From Paralithodes platypus (lineage: Eukaryota; Arthropoda; Malacostraca; Decapoda; Lithodidae): DNA of 64,000 bases. The position numbers and the translations under genes are program-made. The DNA lies in the NCBI GenBank assembly GCA_032716605.1, contig CM064560.1, positions 19,350,762 to 19,414,761 on the forward strand, read 5' to 3'. Under the pieces are notes generated by a model that saw only the letters and a program-made list of their open reading frames with translations, ran no database searches and was not told the origin of the DNA. This document shows, piece by piece, positions 21,672 to 32,984 of this stretch. The stretch's first letter is position 1. Each line of letters opens with the position of its first letter.

Positions 21672-22669
21672 TCATTTATCCACATTGAAACACATGTGCC
21701 AAATTTGAGCCCAATGTGACAACTTATCTAGATTATGTTGCATATCTTGAACATGTTCATTTGAGAGTACGCTATTTATAATTTGTAAATCTTCAGCCAA
21801 CTTTGAGATTGTACAGGTGAGACTCTCATCTATGTCGTTAATGTAAACTAGGAAGAGAACTGGCCCCAGTACCGATCCCTGGGGTACCCCGATACTTACA
21901 TTGATCCATTTGGATACTTTACCGTTTATGACTACTGTTTGCTTTCTGTCACTGAGCCAATTTTCTATCCATTTCAACACACCGTCTTGTATGCCATGCG
22001 CTTTTAGTTTTATCAAAAAACGTTTGTGGGGAACTATGTCAAAAGCCTTTTTAAAATCAAGGTATATAATATCTACAGCTTTACTCTCATCAAAAAGGTT
22101 GAAGATATCGTGGAAGAATTCTAAGAGGCTTGTTAAGCAGAAGCGTTAATACGAAAACCGTGTTGAGTATCTTTAAGTATGTTGTTTTCCTCTAAGCGAT
22201 TTAGGAGTTTGTCTCTTATAAGTGTTTCTAGCATTTTACATACAACTGAAGTTAAGCTAATTAGACGATAGTTACTAGGTATGGATTTGTTGCCTTTTTT
22301 TAATATCGGTGTTTCGTTGGCGAGCTTCCACTGATCAGGCATAGTCCCAGACTGTAAAGATTTATTGAAGAGCAATGTCAGAGGTTTGGAGAGTTCATAC
22401 TTAGCTTCCTTTAGAACTCTAGGCGAAATCGTATCAGGTCCAGGTGATATATTTACCTTGAGTTTATCTAACCATTTCAAAACTTCTCTCTCTGTAAAGC
22501 TGATACTGCTTAGAATGTCAGAAATATCTATCTGAACCGGCGATGCTGAAGGGATATTACTAAGGTCTTCTGTTGTAAAAACTAATGCACAGGTGTTGAG
22601 AGCGTTACTAATTTTTGCTTCATCTTTAGTGTAATCTCCTTTCTCATCGACTAACGGTCCAATTGTCAC
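21672..22669 (-). pseudogene. LINE reverse transcriptase, catalytically mutated
   Basis: Minus-strand frames 22669-22133 and 22016-21672 together cover the RT. Landmarks are LDKLKVNISPGPDTISPRVL, SNYRLISLTSVVCKMLE, DTQHGFR, then [20 protein letters not shown]. The catalytic box reads LAEDLQ where the sister copy at 27203 has FADDTK, so the first aspartate is replaced by glutamate. A shift lies between the two frames around 22020-22130. The rest of the thumb and C-terminus (21671 down to about 21020) is broken. Confidence 0.88.
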
Positions 22670-22780
22670 TACTTTCTTCTTCCTGATGTAACTATAACAT
22701 TATTTCGGGTTTGTCTTACTTTGATTTGCAACATGTAATTCTAGCGTGTTTTTTACTTTGTTTGATTAACTTTTTGGCAT

Positions 22781-23077
22781 TGTGTCGTAGATCTACATAC
22801 AGTGCTTTGTGTCGTAGATCTACATACAGTGCTTTGTGTCGTAGATCTACATACAGTGCTTTGTGTCGTAGATCTACATACAGTGCTTTGTGTCGTAGAT
22901 CTACATACAGTGCTTTGTGTCGTAGATCTACATACAGTGCTTTGTGTCGTAGATCTACATACAGTGCTTTGTGTCGTTGATCTACATACAGTGCTTTGTG
23001 TCGTAGATCTACATACAGTGCTTTGTGTCGTAGATCTACATACAGTGCTTTGTGTCGTAGATCTACATACAGTATAT
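22781..23077. repeat. tandem array, 11 x 27 bp, inside LINE coding sequence
   Basis: Eleven units of 27 bp start TGTGTCGTAGATCTACATAC; only one has a change (GTTGATC). Each contains the palindrome GTAGATCTAC. The array lies in the linker between endonuclease and RT, at the place matching about 28260 of the sister copy. The period is a multiple of three, so the duplication itself kept frame. Confidence 0.97.
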
Positions 23078-23254
23078 ACCTTTATTTTCATTGGTGTCAG
23101 AGATTTGTTATTTATCATGAGCATTCTTTTTAGCAGGCAGACAATCCGCAATGTCTTTATTCCACCACTTAGGCCTATTATTATGTACTGATCTTCGAGT
23201 TTTGAATGGTATACACTCATGTACTGCATTCGAATAAGTGGAAGTGAAAAATCT

Positions 23255-24199
23255 TCATGATTGGTTTATATCAACATTGTTAATCATACAACTCCATTCG
23301 ATTTCCTTAAGTATTGCTCTATGTTTACTAAAGTTTGCTCTCTTGAAATTTGGGACCTTTTCTTTATTGGTATTGAGTTCGTTGCTATTGAATGTTAAAT
23401 AGAAAGTGATCGTACGATGGTCACTATTATTGAATTCATAGCCAACATTCAAATTCTCTATTAATTCTTCTTTTGTTGCAAGTTCAAGGTCAAGAACGTT
23501 ATTACCACGGGTAAGCGATTGAACAAATTGATAGAGCGAACTCTCTTGCAAGTTCGCATGTAAGTCGTGTCCGGAGCATGAAGTAAGAGTACACCCCACT
23601 TGGTCACAGGTAAATTAAAGTCGCCAAAAGTTACGGTATCTTGTGAGTTACTTACATCTACAATTTGTTCGTAAATTTCTCGGTCAGTTTGCACTGATTG
23701 AGCTGGAGGTCTGTATATTAATGCAAGTATTATTTGTGTACCTCTATTATTATTTATTAGCACAAAGGATGTGTTGACGTTCACAATTTGGGGTTTTGAC
23801 AAGAGGATCGAGTTAAGACTTTCTTTGATAACAAATAAAACACCACATCCATTTCTAGTAATTCAGCTTTTCTCAAACATTACATAACTGGGAAGTGAAT
23901 ACTCTGCTAAAAAAGTCTCTGTCTTCTGTATTAAGTCAAGATTCTGTTATGCCAATTAAATCATTATTTTCTGTAAACACTTGTTCCTCTAAATCTGAAC
24001 ATTTAATACGTGTGCTTCGAGCGTTTGCATAGAAAACCTTTAAAGTTTTGGTTTTATAACTCACAGAACGCTCTTTAATCAAATATTTGGATCTGGTCGG
24101 ATCTACATTTACGTTCATGGCTGTCCTCGGTCCTCGCTGTCCTTGGTCCTTATCCCTGGCAGTTTTGGATTTAGGTCTTGTTGATGGAGCTTTATCCAA
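23255..24199 (-). pseudogene. LINE APE-type endonuclease, broken
   Basis: The frame 24199-23936 encodes the start of the endonuclease (KVFYANARS, then IGITES). 23802-23461 encodes ILALIYRPP and TFGDFNLPVTKWG, and 23599-23255 encodes NSDHRTITFYL. These are the N, E, D-N and D-H motifs of an apurinic-like endonuclease. They are spread over three frames, so the enzyme cannot be made. Confidence 0.85.
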
Positions 24200-24225
24200 A
24201 TTCGTGACTCCTGACGGATTAGCAC

Positions 24226-24800
24226 TTAAGTCCTTCGAAGGCCCCCGTACTCGCTGTCTTTGGTTCTCCTTCCTGGTTGTCCTGTATTGAGTCGATTTCT
24301 TCTCCGAAAATTCATCACCGCATCGTTGAGAAGATGTCTAAAACATGCTGCTCTCACTTGGTTCAGATGAACTCCATCGTACGAAAACAAATATTCATCA
24401 TAGTAAAAATTGTCCCAGGTGTCGATGAATCCCATGTTTTCCTTTCTGCAGAGGTTAGCTGGACGATGATTTGTGCTGGTAGCTATATTGTAAAATCGGC
24501 TCCCTACAACAAGCCAGGGGACGATTCCTGAGACGATGATCCTTGACAACTTCTCCTTAAACGACCTGATCAGCTGCTGGTACTTGAGAAGCAAATTTTC
24601 CAACAGGGTTCGCCGTACATCATTAGATCCAACGTGGATGACGTACATTGTATTAGCAGAGGCCAGCTTCTATGCTTCGTCAACTATATCAACTACTTCG
24701 TCCATACCACCACCAGGGATACAAAAACGCTTCCTGGTCTTAGGTGCCCTGGTGCAAAACTCTGTGAGCTGACCACGTACCATCGTCTCCCACGAGCCGA
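24226..24800 (-). pseudogene. SGNH esterase-like ORF1 domain of LINE, broken
   Basis: The frame 24648-24226 encodes HVGSNDV (block III asparagine) and YDGVHLNQV (block V Asp-His) of an SGNH/GDSL esterase. The nucleophile block lies upstream near 24795, where the frame is shifted, and a stop appears near 24675. Esterase-type ORF1 proteins are known from CR1/L2-group LINEs. It is separated from the endonuclease by a stop, with the endonuclease in another frame. Confidence 0.75.
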
Positions 24801-25180
24801 ACTTCTTCTATTTCCTCTTCGTCATCTGAGTCTGTGATTATCTGGAAACGGTTGTGACACTCGGTAACCAGTATGATTTTCCTGGTCTTGGGGCAAATGT
24901 TGTTCCTCACGACGCGGAAGCTGGTTTACTCACTTAAATTCACTTCACTCACTTTTATCACTTCATTCACTTCAGATTGCTTTGCTTACTTATATGGCCG
25001 AAATCGAAAACAAAAATTTTGAAATACGCAGACAAGAGTGTAATAGGCCTATTAATATGATGACAAGTATTTGAAATGCGCTTATATAGGCTATCAAAAA
25101 GAAATACCAATAAAAAAATTATTCTAACCCAATATTAAAACTATCTTAACAAATGGTAGTGTGTGCGATACATAAAGATA

Positions 25181-25314
<134 letters not shown>

Positions 25315-25410
25315 GGGTTCCTTAGATCTTTTATATGGAACAAATGGGCCAACAGATGAAAGACAGATTTTAGCGACAATTTCCGGATAAGAACATTCTA
25401 GTTCTCATCA

Positions 25411-25429
25411 CCCCCCCCCCCCCCCCCCC
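25411..25429. repeat. poly(C) run, 19 bases
   Basis: Nineteen consecutive C's are followed by CT repeats. Confidence 0.95.
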
Positions 25430-25814
25430 AACCCCTCTCTCTCTCTTGTGGGGAGACTATAATTCTCCACATTTTAATCTCACGCCGATTATGTAATAGG
25501 AAGACTTAGTAGAAAGGGGGAGAGCGTGTTTTCTTTATTATCTTGTTTTTTTACTCAGTAGTGCAATTAGTTATATAATAAAGTTAAAATTTGCCTTGAA
25601 GGGATCTCAAGGTCTGTGTAGTTCGTATATCTACTTTATGTAATTGTGTATCTCTCTGTTAGATCTCTCCATCCATCCATGTAGTTATCTATATAAGTTT
25701 ACCTTCATCTCCCTCACCATTCTAAGGTTTCGAGACATGTCGGCCCCCTTCTCTTCAGCCTAATAATCCGGCCACTAAACGCACGATCTTCAATATTTTC
25801 AGGCCCTACATATT

Positions 25815-26560
25815 CAAAATGGCCGGAGTGACTGGGGGACGCGGTGACTAGGGGCCGCGGTGAATGGGGGCTGCGGTGAATGGGGGCCGAGGTGACTGGG
25901 GGCTGGAGTGGTGGGTGGCCGAGGTGACTGGGAGCCGCGGTGACTGGGGCCGAGGCGACTGGGGGCCGCGGTGACTGGCGGCCGAGGTGACTGGGGGCCG
26001 AGGTGACTGGCAGCCACGGTGACTGGGGGCCGAGGTGACTGGCGGCCGAGGTGACTGGGAGCCGAAATTATCGGGGGCCGAGGTGACTGGCGGCCGAGGT
26101 GACTGGGGGCCGAGGTGACTGGCGGCCGAGGTGACTCGGGGCCGAGGTGATTGGGGGCTGCGGTGACTGGGCGCCGTGGTGACTGGGTGCCGCGGTGACT
26201 GGGGGCCGAAGTGAATGGGGGCCGCGTAAATTGGGTCCGCGGTGACTGGGGGCCGAGGTGACTGGGGGCCGAGGTGACTGGGGGCCGCGGTGACTGGTGG
26301 CCGCGGTGACTGGGGGCCGCGGTGACTGGGGGCCGCGGTGACTGGGGGCCGAGGTGACTGGGGACGGGAGTAGTGGGTGGCTGAGGTGACTGGGAGCCGC
26401 GGTGACTGGGGCCGAGGTGACTGCGGGCCGAGGTGACTGGAGGCCGGCGTGACTGGAGGTCGCAGTGACTGGGGGCCACGGTGATTGGGGGCCGCGGTGA
26501 ATGGTGGCCGAGGTCACTAGGGGCCGCAGTGGTGGGTTGCCGAGGTGACTGGGGCCGAGT
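25815..26560. repeat. GC-rich 16-bp minisatellite
   Basis: About 46 variable units of 16 bp follow GTGACTGGGGGCCGAG or GTGACTGGGGGCCGCG. Because 16 is not a multiple of three, three units make a 16-residue period. This produces a long minus-strand frame (25814-26479) rich in Pro and Ser with PQSPRPPVTSAPSHRG-like repeats. There is no sign that it is a real protein. Confidence 0.92.
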
Positions 26561-27135
26561 CGTTAAGATCCATGGTAGTAGGGGCTGAGTTGTTAGGATC
26601 CGAGGTAGTAGGGGCCGAGTTGTTAGGATCCGATGTAGTAGGGGCTGAGTTGTTAGGATCCGAGGAAGTAGGGGCAGAGTTGTTAGAATCCGAGGTAGTA
26701 GGGGCAGAGTTGTTAGAATCCGAGGTAGTAGGGGCCGAGTCGTTAGGATCCGAGGTAGTAGGGGTTGAGTTGTTAGGATCCGAGGTAGTAGGGGTTGAGA
26801 TGTTAGGATTCGAGGTAGTAGGGGCTGAGTTGTTAGGATCCGAGGTAGTAGGGGCTGAGTTGTTAGGATCCGAGGTAGTAGGGGCTGAGTTGTTAGAATC
26901 GAGGTAGTAAGGGCCGAGTTGTTAGGATCCGAGGTAGTAGGGGCCGAGTTGTTAGGATCCGAGGTAGTACGGGCCTAGTTGTTAGGAACCGAGGTAGTAG
27001 GGGCCGAGTCGTTAGGATCCGAGGTAGTAGGGACCGAGTCGCTAGGATCCGAGGTAGTAGGGGCAGAGTTGTTAGGATCCGAGTTAGTAGGGGCCGAGAT
27101 AGTAGGGACCGAGTCGCTAGGATCCAAGGTTGTAG
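26560..27135. repeat. 30-bp minisatellite upstream of LINE endonuclease
   Basis: About 19 units of 30 bp follow GTAGTAGGGGCCGAGTTGTT plus AGGATCCGAG. The plus frame reads EVVGAELLGS repeated, but it is not the frame of the endonuclease downstream. It follows directly on the 16-bp array and ends about 45 bases before the LINE-homologous sequence at about 27175. Confidence 0.92.
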
Positions 27136-27202
27136 GGGCTGAAGAGCTAGGGGGCCAGCTTGTCTTGGTAAGGACCGAAGACAGCGAGGACCGAGGACAG
27201 CC

Positions 27203-29803
27203 ATGAACATAAATGTAGATCCGACAAGAACCAAAAATATTATTAAAGAGCGTTCCGTGAGTTCTAAAATAAAAAATGTAAAGGTTTTCTATGCAAACGC
27301 TCGTAGCATACGCAATAAATTTTCAGATTTAGAGGAGCTAGTGTTTACAGAAAATTATGATGTGATTGGCATAACAGAATCTTGGCTCAATACAGAAGAT
27401 AGAGACTTTTTAGCAGAGTATTCACTTCCCGGTTATGTAATGTTTGAGAAAAGCCGAATAAATCGAAATGGAGGTGGCGTTTTACTTTATATCAAAGAAA
27501 GTCTTAACCCTACCCTCTTGTCAAAACCTCAAATTGTGAACGTCGACACATCTTTTGTGCTAATAAAGAATAATAAAGGTACAAAAATAATACTTGCATT
27601 AATATACAGACCTCCAGCTCAATCAGTGCAAACTGACCGAGAAATTTACGAACAAATTGCAGATGTAAGTAACTCACAAGATACCGTCATTTTTGGCGAC
27701 TTTAATTTACCTGTGACCAAGTGGGGCGATACCCTTACTTCACACTCCGGACATGACTTGTATACGAACTTGCAAGAGAGTTCGCTTTATCAATTTGTTC
27801 GAACGCCAACCCGTGGTAATAACGTTCTTGACATTGTACTTGCAACAAAAGAAGAATTAATAGAGAATTTGAATGTTGGTGATGAATTCAGTAACAGCGA
27901 CCATCGTACGATAACTTTCACTTTAAATTTTACTAGTAACGAACCAAATAGTAGCATCGAAAAAGTCCCTAATTTCAAGAAAGCAAACTTCCATAAACTT
28001 AGAGCTATGTTTAAAGAAACTGACTGGAGCTTTTTAATTAACAATAACGACATAAATACATCTTGGAAGTTATTCGAAACCACTAACCTAAAAGCAGTGC
28101 AAGACTGCATACCATCGAAAATACGGCGTCCAGGCCATAATAATAAGCCCAAATGGTGGAATAAAGATATTTCAAACTGCCTGCTTGCTAAAAAATTTGC
28201 TAATGATAGATTAAAATCTTCACAAAATGACGAAGAACGGGTGAAATTTGTAGAGCTACGACGCAAAGCCAAAAAGTTAATTAAGCAAAGTAAAAAGACC
28301 TTAGAGTTACATATTGCAAGTCAAAGTAAAACAAACCCGAAAGAATTCTATAGTTATATCAGAAAGAAAAAAGTAGTTACTTCAACTGTTGGACCGTTAG
28401 TCGATGAAAATGGAGAATACACCAAAGACGAAATACAAATGAGTAATGCCCTGAATACCTTTTTTGCATCAGTTTTTACAACAGAAGACCTCAGTGATAT
28501 CCCTACACCATCGCCGATTCAGATTGATAATTCAGATGTTTTAAGCAATATCACCGTTACAGAGAGAGAAGTATTGAATTGTTTAGATAAACTCAAGGTA
28601 AATAAAACGCCTGGACCTGATACAATCTCGCCTAGAGTTCTAAAGGAAGCTAAGGATGAGCTCTCCAAACCACTGACATTACTATTCAATAAATCCTTGC
28701 AGTCTGGAACTATGCCTGATCAGTGGAAGCTAGCCAACGTAACACCGATATTCAAAAAAGGCAGAAAATCCCTACCCAGTAACTATCGTCCAATTAGCTT
28801 AACCTCAGTTGTATGTAAAATGCTAGAAATGGTCATACGAGACAGACTCGTAAATCACTTAGAGGAAAATAACATAATTAAAGATACTCAACACGGCTTT
28901 CGTAAAAAACGTTCCTGTTTAACAAACCTCTTAGACTTCTTCCACGATATCCTCAACCTCTACGATGAGAGTAAAGCTGTAGATATTATATACCTTGATT
29001 TTCAAAAGGCCTTTGACAAAGTTCCCCACAAACGTTTACTGCTAAAACTAAAAGCGCATGGAATACAAGACGGTGTGTTGAAATGGATAGAAAATTGGCT
29101 CAGCGACAGAAAGCAAAGAGTAGTCATAAACGGTAAGGCATCTAAATGGACCAATGTAAGTAGCGGGGTACCCCAGGGATCGGTACTAGGACCAATTATC
29201 TTTCTAATTTACATCAACGACATAGATGAGGGTCTCACCTGCACAATCTCAAAATTTGCTGACGATACAAAAATTGCAAATAGCGTACTCTCAAAAGAAC
29301 AAGTTGACGATATGCAACACAATCTAGATAAATTGTCATGTTGGGCCCAAATTTGGCAAATGAGTTTCAATGCGGATAAATGTAAAGTACTACTTATCGG
29401 ATACCTAAATGAGAAAGCAAACTATTCGATGAATGGCACTCAGCTTAAGAATGTAAACAGAGAAACCGATCTGGGAGTAACAATATCGAGTAACCTAAAA
29501 CCGAGTCAACAATGTTCAGAAGTTGTTAAGAAGGCAAACAAAATAATTGGCTTTATAGGCAGGTCATTTGAGCATAAATCCAAAGACGTTATCCTAACCC
29601 TTTACAATTCCTTAGTCCACCCTCTTCTGGATTACTGCGTTCAATCCTGGTGCCCTTATTACCAAGAAGATATAAACAAGCTAGAACGAGTTCAACGTAG
29701 AGTTACCAAAATGATACCTAGCCTAAAGAACAAACCATACGAAGAGCGTCTTAGAGAATTAAATCTATTTCCTTTAACCCAGCGCAGATTAAGAGGTGAC
29801 TAA
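27203..29803 (+). CDS. LINE ORF2: APE endonuclease plus reverse transcriptase
   Basis: This 866-residue protein would nick target DNA and reverse-transcribe LINE RNA at the nick. The endonuclease covers about residues 27-245, with N32 (YANARS), E59 (TESW), Y in LIYRPP, D166/N168 (GDFN) and D233/H234 (SDHR). RT landmarks are NKTPGPDTISPRVLKEA, SNYRPISLTSVVCKMLE, QHGFRKKRSC, D599 in [25 protein letters not shown] and FADD with D687/D688. The thumb continues to QRRVTKMIPSL and stops after QRRLRGD. The usual LINE C-terminus lies just downstream in another frame, so one base appears to be missing near 29800. All catalytic residues are present, making this the most intact ORF2 of its family here. 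Confidence 0.93.
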   Translation: MNINVDPTRTKNIIKERSVSSKIKNVKVFYANARSIRNKFSDLEELVFTENYDVIGITESWLNTEDRDFLAEYSLPGYVMFEKSRINRNGGGVLLYIKESLNPTLLSKPQIVNVDTSFVLIKNNKGTKIILALIYRPPAQSVQTDREIYEQIADVSNSQDTVIFGDFNLPVTKWGDTLTSHSGHDLYTNLQESSLYQFVRTPTRGNNVLDIVLATKEELIENLNVGDEFSNSDHRTITFTLNFTSNEPNSSIEKVPNFKKANFHKLRAMFKETDWSFLINNNDINTSWKLFETTNLKAVQDCIPSKIRRPGHNNKPKWWNKDISNCLLAKKFANDRLKSSQNDEERVKFVELRRKAKKLIKQSKKTLELHIASQSKTNPKEFYSYIRKKKVVTSTVGPLVDENGEYTKDEIQMSNALNTFFASVFTTEDLSDIPTPSPIQIDNSDVLSNITVTEREVLNCLDKLKVNKTPGPDTISPRVLKEAKDELSKPLTLLFNKSLQSGTMPDQWKLANVTPIFKKGRKSLPSNYRPISLTSVVCKMLEMVIRDRLVNHLEENNIIKDTQHGFRKKRSCLTNLLDFFHDILNLYDESKAVDIIYLDFQKAFDKVPHKRLLLKLKAHGIQDGVLKWIENWLSDRKQRVVINGKASKWTNVSSGVPQGSVLGPIIFLIYINDIDEGLTCTISKFADDTKIANSVLSKEQVDDMQHNLDKLSCWAQIWQMSFNADKCKVLLIGYLNEKANYSMNGTQLKNVNRETDLGVTISSNLKPSQQCSEVVKKANKIIGFIGRSFEHKSKDVILTLYNSLVHPLLDYCVQSWCPYYQEDINKLERVQRRVTKMIPSLKNKPYEERLRELNLFPLTQRRLRGD

Positions 29804-30081
29804 TTCAAGTGTTCAAAATCATCAAAGGCATCAACAATATGAACTGTAGTAAGTACTTCACTATCGACCAATCTAATTACACGCGGGGAAACGGTTGCAA
29901 AATTATTGGTAAATCTTTTAACTCACACGAATCTAAGAATTTCTTCTTCAATCGAGTTGTCAACTTGTGGAATGGGCTTCCCCGAAACGTTATAGACTGC
30001 ATCACCGTTGATTCATTTAAACTCCGCCTAGACAAATATCTCGCATCAAACCCGCGACTGACTGCGTTTGTAAATGAATAA
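29804..30081 (+). pseudogene. C-terminus of LINE ORF2, shifted frame
   Basis: The frame 29809-30081 encodes FKIIKGINNMN, YFTIDQSNYTRG and FFFNRVVNLWNGLP, the conserved C-terminal region of this LINE ORF2. It is out of frame with 27203-29803 by a single-base change at about 29800. Confidence 0.88.
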
Positions 30082-30448
30082 CTTTATTTTATCCCCCCCT
30101 CAGTTACTAACCCATCTGTCCCCTACTAACTTCCTAATCCTGCCACGGACATTAGTTCCAGGGCAGTAATTCCCTTTCCAATGTTTCCTTACCCACTCTA
30201 AACCACTGTTTGGACACTTGATCCTCAGTGTTTTGGAGGACAAGCAACCTAGAAGGGTCACTAGAACTGTTGTTGCTTGATTTCCTTTGTACTCCTTTGT
30301 ACCCCTTTCTGGTACCCTGCGTCATCAGTAAAGGATTTTCCTCCTGGGAATCCCTTACTCAACAGTTTCCGAGATATTCAGACACTGACCTGCCTTTTGT
30401 TGTATCTCAGCGTGGGTAGATAGGGGAGGAGAGAAGGTACTTTTGGTC

Positions 30449-30662
30449 TTAACTCATTCCGTACCGGCAATGTCTTTTTCATTTTATTTTTGGAATAATT
30501 AGACGATCTTATTCAGTTTAGGAAGGACGTCTACCCACTTAATGGCTATAGTGTATCTCGATTAATCCTTTTAGATACCTTATATCCATTTTAAACTGCA
30601 CACAATCGTCTAAATGTAGCTAGAATAAAATTAATAAGACGTCGCCTGTACATAAGGGATAA
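30449..30662 (+). mobile_element. TTAA MITE, family C (214 bp)
   Basis: The left end is TTAACTCATTCCGTACCGGC and the right end GACGTCGCCTGTACATAAGG followed by ATAA. The interior shows GACGATCTTATTCAGTTTAGG and AGGACGTCTACCC. Its length of 214 bp equals the copies at 39505 and 40767. The right TTAA is mutated to ATAA. Confidence 0.8.
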
Positions 30663-30665
30663 TGC

Positions 30666-31067
30666 ATATGCGATTGGCTGAGGCACACACGGGGACTCGT
30701 CAGGGTAAACCCGGCATCTATGAAATGATCATTCGCCCTCCTCTGTACTACTTTCACCGTAATAACTTCCCGGCAGCATGTTTGCGATGTCTTTAAGTGG
30801 CTGACGGGAGTAAGAGGGTGGCACCATGACATCAGAACACTCTTTGTCGGAATAGAAGATAGGGGAATGGACGGAGGGCAAGTTATGAACCGTGCGTTTG
30901 GAAGATGGTGAGATGCGAGGGTCGAGGTGCGACGAGGGAGTCTTGTGATTGGCTGAGAGCCCCTGGTGGCCAGGGTAACAACTAGGATAGCTAATCTGTT
31001 GCATATCCTGTTGACACACCTGAGTTAATCCCGCTTTCTGATTGGCCCGCGGGATTACTCCTTCAAT
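30666..31067 (-). repeat. dispersed repeat E, copy 2 (inverted)
   Basis: Reverse complement of 15473-15862 with moderate divergence. It includes CTCCTCTGTACT, GTGGCTGACGGGAGTAAGAG, TGATTGGCTGAGAG and CTGATTGGCCCGCGGGATTA. It starts 4 bases after a family C MITE. Confidence 0.75.
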
Positions 31068-31647
31068 TATAAAAATAATAATACACATTTTCCTGATTAA
31101 TAGTTACTGCTTTCTTATCTGAATTTGCTAATTATATTGTGCTGCATTAATTTAAATATAGACAGTTGTTAGTGATTGATGTTGGTTAATTGTATAATTG
31201 TATGACTGTACGGTGAACTACTTGGCAATATTCTTATTACGGTTTTTGCACAGTATGCTATCCTTGACTCAATGAACCTGTACGTGTTGATTAATACAAC
31301 TCAACTACAAGAAATATCAGGCGTCAAATTTATAACTATTCCAAGTAGCTGAAACATAAAAAAAAAAAATCAAAGCCGCTTCCTAATGTAACTTGTTTTC
31401 TATATTTATGAAGGAGACAATAGGCTGGTTGCCTGTAACGAGTGTCTCCCCAAAAAACAAAAGCGACAGAAAGCCAAAATCAAGTGACGTTGTGGACAAT
31501 GGGGCACCCATACCACGAGCCGTCCTGCACCAGCAGTACAGACTGGTACCTTTTGAGTTTTGATGGGCCCCACAGAGAGAGAGAGAGAGAGTGAGAGTGA
31601 GTTTACCACCTGTGTAACTGAGCACCAACCCACTCTCTCTTTGTTTT
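31068..31647. other. noncoding stretch, nothing recognised
   Basis: AT-rich DNA with a short (GA)n run near 31575-31592. Predicted frames are short and show no family signature. Confidence 0.6.
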
Positions 31648-31813
31648 GTAGCGGCCTTCGGCCGGGCCATTTTTCTACCAAAAAATGTACAAATGTATCT
31701 TGAAGGGGGGTCTAAGGGGTGTTTTTTACAGGTTGATGGAGGTCTAGAGTGGAAACTAAAATACATTAAAAAGATAAAACAATAAACAAATAAATACAGC
31801 CGTCTCCCCTTAA
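31648..31813 (+). mobile_element. family A MITE, 5'-truncated
   Basis: It starts within the family hairpin (CGGCCTTCGGCCGG), continues TTTTTCTACCAAAAAATGTA and GGTTGATGGAGGTCTA, and ends GTCTCCCCTTAA. The left half is missing. Confidence 0.75.
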
Positions 31814-32004
31814 CAAGAATCATACAATCTATGTAACTTTCTTTCAACAAAATATTGAAGGATGTAGAACAATGGACATTAGCAGTGACTTAAGAGGTAT
31901 TTAGTGAGAGTAGAGATAATGGAAGCATAATCACCATGTCCTTAGATGTAACCCAGGCATCAATCTCTTTGTTCTGCTAGCAATAATAGTTCTCGTTCTT
32001 TCGG

Positions 32005-32013
32005 GGAAATGGT

Positions 32014-32050
<37 letters not shown>

Positions 32051-32352
32051 GTTCCCTCCCTAGACCTCCATCAAACTTAAAAAAAACAACCCCAGGGCCC
32101 CCCTTCAACATATATTTGTACATTTTTCGGTAGAAAATGTCACGGACGAAGGTCGGTTTTTCCGAAATTACAGGGTCGCTATCGCTCGCCAGGACAAATC
32201 GACACCTAAATTACACGAATGACAAATAGAAGGGGCGAAAGGTCTTACAATCGCCAAACTAATGGGCCAACCGTTTTAAAATCTGAAAACTAATGGGGCT
32301 AGACATGAGGGAGAAAGGTGTCCCGAAACACGACCCATGCATCTGCCCTTAA
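32005..32352 (-). mobile_element. family A MITE, reverse copy
   Basis: It contains CCCTAGACCTCCATCAAAC, TTTGTACATTTTTCGGTAGA, TCGCTATCGCTCGCCAGGAC and AAACTAATGGGCC, and ends GCCCTTAA. A poly(T) tract of about 30 bases lies at its left. Its right TTAA is also the left TTAA of the family B element. Confidence 0.72.
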
Positions 32353-32984
32353 CCCGGGAGCTGCGGGGAGACTCTTAAGAGTTCCCCCGGCGCACTGCGG
32401 GGAGACTCTTAAGAGTCAGAGAAAATAAAAATCAACTTTTGACATCGAAAAAAAAAGATTTTTTTATATTTTTTTTTTTTTATTTTTTATTTTTTTTTTG
32501 GCCCCTGGTCCATGCAAAATCTCAGTCCTCTACCTCCCCTCCTTCCCCACTTTCCTCCTCTCCTTCAGTTATCACCTATTTTCCCTGTTATTCCCTTATT
32601 CTGAGGTATATTTTCGTGCTAACATTAGAAATCCGATTGGAGGGTGTGGTCATCACTGATAGCAAGCGAGTGCAAGAGAGAGAGAGAGTATCGATCGACT
32701 GTGTCTCAGTGGCCTTGGGGGAAATTGGCGGGAAAGCAGATTGCCTCACCCATACATTATACAACTCGCGGGCTATATCTCCGATTTTGACCATCCAAAC
32801 GCTGTTTTCACTCGTTTTATTGTTGTTTCAGGTTAATACCTTTATAATCAACCCATAATAGGCGCATATGGATAAGTATTAATGCTATTAATGGCACAAT
32901 GAATATTTTAGTGGCGGAAACACCTCAAATACGTCAGCACAGGGGGACGTTTCCAATTACCCCCATGCGCACTTCAGAGGTTAA
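32349..32984 (+). mobile_element. TTAA-flanked element, family B, copy 2 (636 bp)
   Basis: This is a near-identical partner of 8340-8975 with the same total length, the same TTAACCCGGGAGCTGCGG start and CAGAGGTTAA end. It shares TTAA borders with family A elements on both sides. Confidence 0.82.

Larger units (their letters stand above)
27175..30330 (+). mobile_element. CR1/L2-type LINE, near-intact ORF2
   Basis: Homology to the minus-strand sister copy starts at AAGGACCGAAGACAGCGAGG, about 30 bases before the endonuclease ATG. The 3' end carries TCCTTTGTAC repeated twice near 30283-30303, the short tandem tail type seen in CR1/L2 LINEs. The esterase region is not present upstream; minisatellites occupy that place. 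Confidence 0.88.

Noticed and set aside
22781..23077. CRISPR-like direct repeats
   Set aside because: Units are contiguous with no spacers and lie inside a eukaryotic LINE; it is a minisatellite.
25814..26517. Long Pro/Ser-rich minus-strand reading frames
   Set aside because: They are produced by a 16-bp tandem repeat, alternative frames are equally open, and there is no non-repeat coding flank.
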